A program made the translations under genes and the position numbers. Below are positions 7,194 through 15,067 of a stretch of DNA of 55,527 nucleotides, one piece after another. The first letter of the stretch is position 1, and every line of letters begins with the position of its first letter. The notes below the pieces were generated by a model that was not told where the DNA came from, ran no database searches, and saw only the letters and a list, made by a program, of their open reading frames with translations. The stretch spans positions 1 to 55,527 of the forward strand of contig JAUQZE010000014.1 in the NCBI GenBank assembly GCA_030587365.1, given 5' to 3'. This DNA comes from Candidatus Freyarchaeota archaeon. Its GTDB lineage: Archaea > Asgardarchaeota > Jordiarchaeia > Jordiarchaeales > Jordiarchaeaceae.

Positions 7194-7608
7194 AAATCCT
7201 TTCCTGGATACTACGATGTTCATCGCAGCAGCCTTCCCAAAAGAAAAACACCACAAAGAAGGTAAAGAAATCATTAACGCCGCTGAAGAAGGCATCCTAG
7301 GAAAACCTGTAATCACCGATTACATTCTTGACGAAATTGTAACATTCGTTAGAAAAAAGAAGGGCACAAATGCTTCCATCGAAATCTTAGACATCATACT
7401 CTCCTCCCCCAACCTAACACTCACAAAGGTCGAGAATAAACACTTTGAAGCAGGAATACAAATATTTAAAACCTATGAAAGATTGAGCTTCACCGACGCC
7501 ATTACGGTAGCTACAATGAGAGACCTAAACACTAAAACAATATACAGTTTCGACAGTGGATTCGACGGAATCTCAGGAATAATAAGACTAACCACCATAG
7601 AAAAATAA
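7183..7608 (+). CDS. vapC: PIN-domain toxin (VapC)
   Basis: This intact 141-residue protein has all the acidic positions of the PIN ribonuclease fold: PFLDTTMFIAAAF (first Asp), TDYILDEIVTFVR (Glu), and LSFTDAITVATM plus YSFDSGFDGI (C-terminal Asp cluster). VapC toxins cut tRNA or rRNA when not held by the antitoxin. It starts inside the AbrB-type antitoxin. It is one of the few complete VapBC pairs in this stretch. Confidence 0.9.
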   Translation: MNIKNPFLDTTMFIAAAFPKEKHHKEGKEIINAAEEGILGKPVITDYILDEIVTFVRKKKGTNASIEILDIILSSPNLTLTKVENKHFEAGIQIFKTYERLSFTDAITVATMRDLNTKTIYSFDSGFDGISGIIRLTTIEK

Positions 7609-7889
7609 TTCTACCTAACTCCACCATTCAAAATTTCTCATGTCTCCTATTTTATCATTATAAGACATAAAATTGAAATAACACAAAATTAGAATCTGAA
7701 AACCTACATTTCACACCCTTTGCAAATACTTTTGTATTTTTCATTTTTCCTAATCCTGTTTGCTTCCCCTGCACGAATTCAAGAGCTTCCCAAAATTTCA
7801 TGCGGGAAAAGCTTCTGCTTCCTCCACAAGCTTGAATTTTACAAAAATAAGAAAAAATAAACCGAAAGTGCGGAAATAGGACTTTACTT
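7609..7889. other. Intergenic, no gene seen
   Basis: After the VapC stop I find no open frame with protein-like composition and no strong hairpin. Confidence 0.4.
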
Positions 7890-8060
7890 TCAAACCATTT
7901 GTATGGTGCTTGCGGGTTTTTAAAAAAGATTTATACTCTACTTAAAGTTCACAAATTAGAGTGATATTATAAAGAATTTTTGGCGGATAACACTATGGGT
8001 GGACGGTGAAAGTTTTGGATAAAGCCGACAAATCTATTGAAGCTGTGTATGCACTCCAAA
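7890..8060 (+). pseudogene. Duplicated promoter and 5' end of the DUF104 antitoxin
   Basis: This block repeats about 4225-4396: the box AGATTTATACT, the stretch AAAGTTCANAAATTAGAGTG and the codons for KVLDKADKSIEAVY all recur. The coding part breaks off after about 16 codons near 8053 and runs into unrelated sequence ending 30 bases before the block that matches the 6628-6838 duplicate. The ATG is damaged (GTGAAAGTTTTG). It is a dead partial copy. Confidence 0.8.
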
Positions 8061-8122
8061 CCTCCATCCAAAATGAAAAAGTCTAACAGCTACAGGTAAC
8101 AACACATAGCTGATTTTCTTCC

Positions 8123-8581
8123 CTATTTTCTGTAGGGTGCTAGGACGACTATGTCATATCCCTTTGCTTCTTCATCTGCACTCGGATGAACGAGGTAACC
8201 GAACATGAAGGCTAATACGTCTATCCCCTTATAGGCACTCCTCACCGTTTCAAGTACCTTGGCGAAGGATTTAACTTCCCCGCTGTAAATCTTGGATTTG
8301 CACTCCCCTGCTATTATAACTTCTTCACTGTTGGTTCTGCGTCCTTTTCCGAAAAGGCTGATCTTGGTTTCGTTTTCGCCGCCGCCTACGTATGTGGGCT
8401 CAAGCTCACCCTCAACAGTGATGTCTGTGTGTCTCTCAAACCATCCCGGAACCATAAGCCGAGCAACATCCCCTAACCTGAGTAGTTCATATCCAACGGG
8501 GTGGCTCATATCCCTAATCGCAGAAGTTACTGCGTCCAAAATCTCCTCAATCTCCTGCAGCGTCTCAAAAATTCGCTCCAT
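8123..8581 (-). CDS. PD-(D/E)XK nuclease-like protein
   Basis: This 152-residue protein has an N-terminal helix (FETLQEIEEILDAVTSAIRD), then FERHTDITVEGELEP, and a nuclease-like core EEVIIAGECKSKIYSGEVKS, in which E-x-K is the expected catalytic pair, followed by a helix and VLAFMFGYLVHP. Archaeal proteins with a coiled coil followed by this domain are common and uncharacterised. The coiled-coil part is now a separate upstream frame (8609-8830), so this may be one half of a split gene. A partial copy lies at 6650-6838. Confidence 0.6.
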   Translation of the reverse strand: MERIFETLQEIEEILDAVTSAIRDMSHPVGYELLRLGDVARLMVPGWFERHTDITVEGELEPTYVGGGENETKISLFGKGRRTNSEEVIIAGECKSKIYSGEVKSFAKVLETVRSAYKGIDVLAFMFGYLVHPSADEEAKGYDIVVLAPYRK

Positions 8582-8608
8582 ACGTGCTTTACTTCCCTAG
8601 AACCGTTC

Positions 8609-8830
8609 CTAAGTCTTCTCCTGTGTCTCCGCGGGTTGTTCCAGACGTTTCTCTGTTCTGCATTGGGATTCAAGCTTTAGTCTTTCTTCTGTTCTCTTTT
8701 GTGCTTCTACTAATTGGTCTACCTTGATTACTAGTTTGTCTAGTACTTCTCTTTCTACGTTTATTCCCTTCACCCTGTCGTCCACCAATTTGACTATAAG
8801 GTCGTACAGCTCTGGCGTTATCGAAGACAT
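8609..8830 (-). CDS. Coiled-coil protein, probable N-terminal half of the nuclease-like gene
   Basis: The 73-residue product starts MSSITPELYDLIVKLVDDRV and continues REVLDKLVIKVDQLVEAQKR, then TEERLKLES, a heptad pattern of the kind seen in archaeal DUF3782-like proteins in front of a PD-(D/E)XK domain. It ends with a short odd tail and 27 bases later the nuclease-like gene starts. I infer that an ancestral single gene has been split by indels in the repetitive coiled-coil region. Confidence 0.6.
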   Translation of the reverse strand: MSSITPELYDLIVKLVDDRVKGINVEREVLDKLVIKVDQLVEAQKRTEERLKLESQCRTEKRLEQPAETQEKT

Positions 8831-9427
8831 TTTCTCACCATTAACCTACAATTCTTAAGGTCACAATTTGGAATATAAACCATTCCCTATTCAAATAAAA
8901 ACCTGTGGGAATCCCCCCCCAATCACACTCTACGGACACAAAACTACTCACTGCCACATGAAGTTAGGAACAATGCCAACTCAGCTCCTACCCCCAATGC
9001 ACCCGAAGAAGAACCTGTTCCCAACACTCACACACAGCCGCATTAACACACTCATCAGACACGAACTCAGGCAACCCTACTCTCCAGCACATAGCAAACT
9101 ATTTTGCTCCAACTCACAGAATTAGAAAGAACACCACTTAAATCCCACACGACACACACAAACAAACCCAACCGCCCAACAAGTGCTTTAACCCCAAAAG
9201 AGAGAATAAAATACAACGAATACCACCAAGCTCTCCAAAGCAACTATTATTAGTGAGAATTTTGAAAATACTAGCCACCCTTATTACCCACTGCTATTGA
9301 ACCCAACTCTTCCGATAATTCTGACAATATAACAGACAACCACACACTTTTCCAACAACACAATCACCATCATCATCCAAGTGAAAAGTTTAAAAATTTA
9401 AGACAATAAGTCAAAAAGGGGATAAGA
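8831..9427. other. Intergenic region, no supported gene
   Basis: The open frame on the plus strand (8868-9125) has a composition rich in Pro, His and Thr without any recognisable motif and looks non-coding. A weak minus-strand reading (LPEFVSDECVNAAVCECW) is interrupted by stops. I see no repeat or strong hairpin. Confidence 0.35.
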
Positions 9428-10048
9428 ATGACCGAACCACTAGGAAAAATAACCAAACCCTCAGCAGACAAATTCAAGCAAAGCAGAAAACTATACTGCG
9501 TCCCACTACTAATCAACATCAAAGACGCCCCAACCGAATACCAGGAAAAATACAATCTCTACTGGGACCAAGTCGCCGAACACATAAACTCACTGGAAAA
9601 AGCCGGCAAAGTAACCAAAATATATCACGAGGCTGTTTCCTCCTCAGGAGAGGAAGGCCTAGAAGCCATCAAACAGTTAAACGAAAAAAGCTACCAACTC
9701 GCCAAAACCAAAACCGAGCAGGGAGCCAAACTCGAAGCCCTAGAAGACAAAGAACTATTCAACCAATACACAGACTGGATCATGGCTCTGTCGGTGGTAG
9801 GAAGAAGCAAAAAGGTAGCGGACAAGGTACTCGAATATTACCGAGAAGTCAGCGACAGACGAGACGAACACGTAACAAAACAAATAAACGAAACACTGAA
9901 AGAGAACGAAGCCGGAATGCTAATCTTGAGCGACGAATACAGAATACACATCCAAACCCAACTACCACCAGACATCCAGATATTTCTGGTAAGACCACCA
10001 GCCCTAAACGACATCCAGCAACTACTCCAAAAAATGTTGCAACGCTAA
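9428..10048 (+). CDS. Conserved-looking hypothetical protein, 206 aa
   Basis: The product is a well-composed soluble protein. It has SRKLYCVPLLINIKDAPTEY, long helices (YWDQVAEHINSLEKAGKVTK), a central region LFNQYTDWIMALSVVGRSKK, and a C-terminal LPPDIQIFLVRPPALNDIQQ. The C-terminal alternation of strands and helices is reminiscent of eRF1-like folds, but that is only an impression. ATG 9428 follows GGGGATAAGA. It is monocistronic and precedes the defence island. Confidence 0.7.
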   Translation: MTEPLGKITKPSADKFKQSRKLYCVPLLINIKDAPTEYQEKYNLYWDQVAEHINSLEKAGKVTKIYHEAVSSSGEEGLEAIKQLNEKSYQLAKTKTEQGAKLEALEDKELFNQYTDWIMALSVVGRSKKVADKVLEYYREVSDRRDEHVTKQINETLKENEAGMLILSDEYRIHIQTQLPPDIQIFLVRPPALNDIQQLLQKMLQR

Positions 10049-10255
10049 CCCCGCCCCAACCCTCATCCAATACACAAGTATTTCTGACCAATCCCTCCAC
10101 ACTGCATCATATTAGACGACCAGTCAGAGAACTTTTAAAGAATTAATCCACAATACTTTTATTATTTTATTTTCGCTTTAATTTGAGCATTTTGACAATT
10201 AGTTAAAATTATTCACCTTGAAATTCAATTGTACAAACTAAAAGACTATTTAAAA

Positions 10256-11524
10256 TTAAGTTAAAACTATATCTAACCATCTTTTTAGGTGTCCAATATA
10301 TCGCGATTTAATTAAATTGCTTTTTTCTTTCTTTTCGACGAGTTCCATACTTTTTTCTATTTCTTGAATTAGAGTTTCTGAATTTTTTTGGGCATCTAGA
10401 TATCTTTCTTTCAATGTGTGAGCTTTTATTTTTCTGTTTAACTCTCTTTTTTCTTCCGATAGTCTTTCATATTCACTTCTTTTTTGTTCTTGGAGGTTCG
10501 ATTTATAGAATTTGATTTCTCCATGCGAAGGTTTGGAAGCTTTTAATTTTAAGTTGTTAATTTTCTCGTTAGTATCGTATAGGGTTTCCATTAGGGAAAA
10601 AGATTTGCGATCATCTTTGCTTGCTATCTCTCCGTAGTTTGAGGCTATGGCTTTCATTATAGGATATGAGAAAAGTTTTTTGAAGGGGGAAAAGTATGAT
10701 TTGGGTGTGACTTTTCCTCCCTCTAAATCCGTCTTTTTCACCCCCTTGCTTTCTATACTGTAACATAACCCAGTAAATTTTAATAATGGATCAAGGGGAG
10801 AAGAATAGATAGAGAAGACCTCTTTTTTTGCTTCCTTTGTTATTCTTTCTACAAGTTCTTTAAAGGAAAGTAGGTACTCATTGCTTACAGTAAATTTGTC
10901 GAATTCTAGAACTCCTATTCCTAGTAAACTTCCTGAGATTTGGGAAGCATATGAAACCATCCAATCAATTATATTTGGATTTAAAAGTAATTCATAATCA
11001 CCTATTAGTAAGATTGGCATGAGGTTTTCTTTCAAGCCTTCAGCAATCTCAAATAGCTTTATATTAAGCTCAAACCAAGAATCATTTTCTTCCATTATTG
11101 GGAAATAGGGAGGAATATAATAGGCAAGCTTGGATTTTTTACCTGGTGGCTTTTCTTCTATCCACATTTCTAAACTTTCTTGCTCTTTTTCCATGATTCT
11201 CTCTTGAAATTTGACAACATTTTCAACAAATTTTTCAAGATTGCTACCCTTTAAATTCGGTAAATCTACTTCATAGTCTTCAGCTAAACTCTCTATTGTA
11301 GGTTTATCTTTTATATCTAGAAAAACAGAGGGGTGAAAGTACCAAGTTGATGGATCAATCAAATAATCCTTGTTCGTAGTTAAAAGAAGTTTGGCGAAGG
11401 CGCTCGAATAAATTTCAAGTATATGCGCTTCAGCAGATAGCAAATCATAGTATTCACCATTTTCAAGTGCATATCTATCTTGAGGAAGATACTTTATCAC
11501 TATAGTTGTTTTTTTATTTTTCAT
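10256..11524 (-). CDS. Unknown 422-residue protein with C-terminal coiled coil
   Basis: I do not recognise this family. Residues about 150-300 alternate hydrophobic strands and helices (MPILLIGDYELLLNPNIIDW, SGSLLGIGVLEFDKF, EVFSIYSSPLDPLLKF), suggesting a barrel or Rossmann-like fold; a tRNA-guanine-transglycosylase-like barrel is one thought, with low confidence. From about residue 325 on it becomes a long charged coiled coil (EYERLSEEKRELNRKIK). Its start overlaps the upstream nuclease-like gene by 11 bases, so the two are co-translated and probably act together. Confidence 0.7.
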   Translation of the reverse strand: MKNKKTTIVIKYLPQDRYALENGEYYDLLSAEAHILEIYSSAFAKLLLTTNKDYLIDPSTWYFHPSVFLDIKDKPTIESLAEDYEVDLPNLKGSNLEKFVENVVKFQERIMEKEQESLEMWIEEKPPGKKSKLAYYIPPYFPIMEENDSWFELNIKLFEIAEGLKENLMPILLIGDYELLLNPNIIDWMVSYASQISGSLLGIGVLEFDKFTVSNEYLLSFKELVERITKEAKKEVFSIYSSPLDPLLKFTGLCYSIESKGVKKTDLEGGKVTPKSYFSPFKKLFSYPIMKAIASNYGEIASKDDRKSFSLMETLYDTNEKINNLKLKASKPSHGEIKFYKSNLQEQKRSEYERLSEEKRELNRKIKAHTLKERYLDAQKNSETLIQEIEKSMELVEKKEKSNLIKSRYIGHLKRWLDIVLT

Positions 11525-11858
11525 AGATAATCCTGGCTTTATCTCTATTTACCTCAATTAGCCCCACTTTATAGTGCTTAAAGATTCCTATATTTGCTTC
11601 ATTTATATTTTTATGCCAAATTGCTACATATGCTTTTGAGAAAAAAAACGTATTTATGTAAGCTTGGAATAGTGCTTCCTCCCACTTGTCGACTTTAAGT
11701 TCAACAGCTACCCCTTTCTCCTCTTTGCCTACTTTAAAAAAAACTAGGTCAACTCTTTTTCCGCTCATGGGAATCTTTATATCTTTTCCATAGGTATTGA
11801 ATCCCCTTTCCCTGAAAAGCTTAATAACTGGTTTGTAGAGAGTAATTTCTCTAGGCAT
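11514..11858 (-). CDS. PD-(D/E)XK nuclease-like protein
   Basis: At 114 residues, this is a compact restriction-endonuclease-like domain. YKPVIKLFRERGFNTYGKDI provides the first helix and strand. KRVDLVFFKVG gives the first catalytic Asp. GVAVELKVDKWEEALFQAYI gives the ExK pair and the following helix. It is the first gene of a two-gene minus-strand operon with the 422-residue unknown. A nuclease paired with a larger unknown protein within a defence island is a typical two-gene defence architecture, but the role here is inferred only from position. Confidence 0.75.
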   Translation of the reverse strand: MPREITLYKPVIKLFRERGFNTYGKDIKIPMSGKRVDLVFFKVGKEEKGVAVELKVDKWEEALFQAYINTFFFSKAYVAIWHKNINEANIGIFKHYKVGLIEVNRDKARIIYEK

Positions 11859-11925
11859 AATTTTTAATTAACCGCTTCCTTTATAAGAGTTCTTCTTTAA
11901 ACGTTTTGGGAGGTTGAGATTGAAA

Positions 11926-12513
11926 ATGCCAGAATTATCGATATTAAATTTATTTGCATTGCTATTATATGCTAAGGGGCAAAGTGGAAATAAAGGGGAA
12001 CCAATATCCGGTAAGGTGAGGCTTGACAAACTTCTTTTATTAGCCAAAATGAGTTTGGAAGATTTGAGGGAAGAAGTTGAGGGCGAGTTTATTCCATACA
12101 AGAGAGGAGCTTACTTGTTACAGCTTGAGGGCATAACCGAAACTGCTCAGTCCGTTGGACTCCTTACTATTGAAAAAGAGGACCCATTAGTTTACCGTAT
12201 GCCAGAGGAGGGAATAAAGAAAGTTGAAAGAATCCTGCTTCCGAAGATAAACATTGAAGTACTCCAAAAAATAGAGGAAATTAAAAAGAAGTATAACAAT
12301 ATTCCAGAAGACCTACTTGTAGCAATAGCCTACCTAAAATACCCTGACTACACAATCCGTTCAGAAATAAAGAATCAAGTATTCCGCAGCCTGCTCAAAT
12401 ATCTTGAAGAATTTGAAAAACTCCCAGAAAAACTCGGAATAACCGAAGAGGATGTAGAGAAACTATCCTTAGAAGCTAGGAAGAGAACACTCGAGAGGCT
12501 AAGAATTGAATGA
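11926..12513 (+). CDS. Panacea/DUF4065-like regulator, probable antitoxin
   Basis: From ATG 11926 behind GGGAGGTTGAG. The N-terminal half (ILNLFALLLYAKG, then SGKVRLDKLLLLAKM, EFIPYKRGAYLLQLEGIT, SVGLL and EEGIKKVERI) follows the Panacea/DUF4065 pattern: Lys-Leu-Leu helix, PY..G turn, closing wing. The C-terminal half is helical and acidic. It overlaps the PIN toxin start by four bases (ATGA), so it stands where an antitoxin should be. Panacea domains serve as antitoxins for many unrelated toxins (PanAT systems). The domain call is moderate; the antitoxin role is stronger from context. Confidence 0.6.
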   Translation: MPELSILNLFALLLYAKGQSGNKGEPISGKVRLDKLLLLAKMSLEDLREEVEGEFIPYKRGAYLLQLEGITETAQSVGLLTIEKEDPLVYRMPEEGIKKVERILLPKINIEVLQKIEEIKKKYNNIPEDLLVAIAYLKYPDYTIRSEIKNQVFRSLLKYLEEFEKLPEKLGITEEDVEKLSLEARKRTLERLRIE

Positions 12514-12992
12514 AAAGAGTTATCATAGACACAAATGTCCTCTTCTCCGGCCTATTTTTTAAAGGAAACCCGAATAAAATACTAATCCATATTTTACAAA
12601 ACATGATTACCTCCTCAGAAAAAGTCAAATTAATCTTCCCAGAATTCATTTATCAAGAAATACTAGACATACTAAAAAGAATAAATGCTCCCGAAATAAT
12701 GTTCCTATTTGTTGAACTCATATACGAAGCCGAAAGTGTAATCAAAATTCCAACGAATAAAATCACCGAGCATTTAGAAAAAGCGAAAACAATACTAGGA
12801 GAAGAGAAGCATAAAGACATACCTATTGTTGCCGCTGTTTTATCTTCTAACCCCGATTATTTAATAACAGGAGATAAGAAACTTCACAAAAAACTTGGAC
12901 GAGATTTGGATAATCCCGAATCCCCACCAGCAAAAATAGGAAGCACACTAGTAATTTTGCCAAGAGAAGCCACAGCTCTCCTATCACAGTAA
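12510..12992 (+). CDS. PIN-domain toxin (large VapC-like)
   Basis: The 160-residue protein has VIIDTNVLFSGLFFKGNPNK (first Asp), FPEFIYQEILDILKR (Glu), HKDIPIVAAVLSSNPDYLIT (Asp), and GDKKLHK (last Asp). All catalytic acids of the PIN fold are present. It belongs to the group resembling PIN_3-type toxins with the DTNVLFSG start. It is translationally coupled to the preceding Panacea-like protein. Confidence 0.88.
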   Translation: MKRVIIDTNVLFSGLFFKGNPNKILIHILQNMITSSEKVKLIFPEFIYQEILDILKRINAPEIMFLFVELIYEAESVIKIPTNKITEHLEKAKTILGEEKHKDIPIVAAVLSSNPDYLITGDKKLHKKLGRDLDNPESPPAKIGSTLVILPREATALLSQ

Positions 12993-13039
12993 AACTTATT
13001 TCTCTGGAAAGTCTAGCGAGTTTTAGTTTAGAGACCTCA

Positions 13040-13588
13040 TTAAAATATAAATTCTGCAGGAACCATCCATGTCATATCCTTAACGGCAAAAATAACACTC
13101 AACTCGTTCTTTTGTGCGTTATCAAAGATTATGTCCCTAATAGGTCCAGGTCTAAACACAATAGGAGCATCAAGAATGTCCGTCCCTAAGAAAACTCTAC
13201 ACTCCTTAAACCTTTTCTTTGCATCAAAGAGGTATCCTAAAACCTGACCCAACTCCCTAACTGTAATTCTAGGCTTCACCTCCACCACAATTGTTCGCGA
13301 ATCCTTCTGTGCCATTAAATCAAATCTAACACGAGAATACAAGTCACCTGACGGTATTTCAGCGCCAACATCCCAACCTAGCACATGGAAGTAACTCCCA
13401 ATAGAGTTTACTAGTGTTGAATGCGCATATAGGTATCTTTTTTTAGGTGCGGCGGACCAAGCGTTTTCGATATTTTTCATATACTTTTCCATGTTTTCCT
13501 CAGTCCAAGTCTCCCGTAATTTCCCAGAAAACATCAAATCGATAATTTGCTGATTTTCTTCAATCCACTTATCTCTTTCACTACTCAC
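13040..13588 (-). CDS. PD-(D/E)XK nuclease-like protein
   Basis: GTG 13588 starts a 182-residue protein. The catalytic region reads SRVRFDLMAQKDSRTIVVEV, then KPRITVRELGQVLGYLFDA, i.e. Asp, then Glu-x-Lys, then the helix common to restriction endonucleases. An N-terminal helical extension precedes YAHSTLVNSIGSYFHVLGWD. The GTGA overlap with a decayed upstream frame suggests it was once the second gene of an operon. The role is probably defence, judged by neighbours. Confidence 0.7.
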   Translation of the reverse strand: MSSERDKWIEENQQIIDLMFSGKLRETWTEENMEKYMKNIENAWSAAPKKRYLYAHSTLVNSIGSYFHVLGWDVGAEIPSGDLYSRVRFDLMAQKDSRTIVVEVKPRITVRELGQVLGYLFDAKKRFKECRVFLGTDILDAPIVFRPGPIRDIIFDNAQKNELSVIFAVKDMTWMVPAEFIF

Positions 13589-13830
13589 CCTTTTTCCCTC
13601 AAGTTTGTCTTCTCATTATTCCTTTTTACGATTAAATATTTTTTTCTGTAAACAAAACCAAACATATCTAGTTCTCCAATCACAACAATCGGAAGACTTT
13701 CCCTCCCAAAAACCTCACAAAAAATTCAAATTTAAAGAATCAAGCTCTAGGTTCCCAAGAGAGATAACAGACAAGTTTCTAATATGCAAGGATTTTCCTA
13801 GTCCGATGCTCCCTTAATAATCATCACTTG
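13585..13830 (-). pseudogene. Decayed small gene upstream of the nuclease-like protein
   Basis: Protein-like stretches appear in shifting frames: GLGKSLHIRNLSVISLGNLE, then, in the next frame, VFGRESLPIVVIGELDMFGF and VYRKKYLIVKRNNEK, ending at TGA 13587-13585 inside the GTGA of the next gene. The continuity suggests a gene of about 80 residues with one or two indels. The family is not recognised. Confidence 0.3.
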
Positions 13831-14083
13831 TTAAATTTGAGAAAAAATCGATTCCCTAATTTGGATTATTTATTTTTACGAACTTGTTTAATTTCTTTAT
13901 ATCATTTCAAATAGTTATCGTTATTGCTCCAAAAACTTTGCCGATTTAGTTCTAGAACTTGCCTGCATGGAACAAGGACGACCCTTTATAACTATGATGC
14001 CAAATTTGATACTCATTTCAACATCTCCAAATCAAAATTTAAAGCTGCTGAAATGATCGAATGCAACTGAAATCAAACCAAAT

Positions 14084-14440
14084 CTATTTTTCGGTTGTTT
14101 GGGTTATTCTCTCATTTTTAAGAAGAGAATTGATATAGAAAAGCAAAGAAGTTGTATTTTTTAAAATAAAATCAGTTTCTTCTTGTGTTGTAATTCCTTC
14201 ATGTGGTCCTCCAATAGAAGCAAAGGAGTAGAGGGAATTAACAACAGATTTCAGTTTATCATATAGACTCTCGCTTCTATCTACTTCCCGCCATTCTCCA
14301 ATGATTTGCTTTATCTTCTCAATAATTTTTCTGCAAGAGGTTTTAGCAGAGGCAAAGCTTTCCTGTTCAAATGATAGAAGAGCTTCTTTCAGAGTTGAAG
14401 CTTGTTCTTTCAATTGTGAATGAAAAATAGTTCCCTCCAA
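14084..14440 (-). CDS. Small helical protein, possibly HEPN/abortive-infection-like
   Basis: All-helical 118-residue protein. The segment SIGGPHEGITTQEETDFILK followed by NTTSLLFYINSLLKN resembles the last helices of HEPN-like abortive-infection proteins, in which a short loop with His is followed by a Thr/Glu helix and a hydrophobic helix. No full R-x4-6-H motif is visible, so the assignment is tentative. It lies 23 bases downstream of 14464-14847 and is probably co-transcribed with it. Confidence 0.5.
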   Translation of the reverse strand: MEGTIFHSQLKEQASTLKEALLSFEQESFASAKTSCRKIIEKIKQIIGEWREVDRSESLYDKLKSVVNSLYSFASIGGPHEGITTQEETDFILKNTTSLLFYINSLLKNERITQTTEK

Positions 14441-14463
14441 AATTAAGCCGGCTTCTTTCTCTT

Positions 14464-14847
14464 TCAGAATTTTTTCATCTCATCTTCAAAATAAGAGGAG
14501 CTAGCCTTCAAAAGCATATTTTCGGCTATTGGAAATTCTTTTACTTCCAGCGCATATTTTTCTTCATATTTAAAGACATTAACAAGTATGTAGGATGGCA
14601 GAGGGATGCCAGTATTTTTTAGTGGATTAGGTTCTAAAATTTCTGCATAAAAAGTATTTCCTCTTCGATGCGGTTTAAATTTAATCTCCTTATCAATTCG
14701 CTTAACTCTGCCATCTGTATAAATCGATATGAACTTACCTATAATAGTTTTATCTTCCAAGAAGGGAAATTTAGACATCAGATCGCTAGGATTGTTTAAA
14801 ATGTAATTTCCTTCATATTTTGCTTCAACAGTAAATAGGAAAGGCAT
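14464..14847 (-). CDS. Hypothetical protein, 127 aa, first gene of a two-gene operon
   Basis: A beta-rich protein (FTVEAKYEGNYILNN, IIGKFISIYTDGRVKRID, IPLPSYILVNVFKYEEKYAL) with a short C-terminal helix. I do not recognise it. It precedes the small helical protein at 14084, and the two form an isolated minus-strand pair next to the IS1-like element. Confidence 0.6.
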   Translation of the reverse strand: MPFLFTVEAKYEGNYILNNPSDLMSKFPFLEDKTIIGKFISIYTDGRVKRIDKEIKFKPHRRGNTFYAEILEPNPLKNTGIPLPSYILVNVFKYEEKYALEVKEFPIAENMLLKASSSYFEDEMKKF

Positions 14848-15067
14848 AGTTAAATAGTTGGAATAGGTTCAAATAAAATTGACTCATTATTTTTTTAAAA
14901 AAAAACTAAAAATCCTTCTTTTTACTCAGTAAATTTGCCACAATTAGCTTTTCCCAGAGCAAACCATTCAAACAGTGTAATAGTTTTAAAAATATCAATT
15001 CTTATATACATCTTGTTTAAGCCTTTAGATACTAGCTAATATCAATTTTTGAGCATTTAAACATTAG

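Noticed and set aside
8868..9125. Plus-strand frame rich in Pro/Thr/His
   Set aside because: Composition typical of non-coding C-rich sequence; no motif and no ribosome-binding site.
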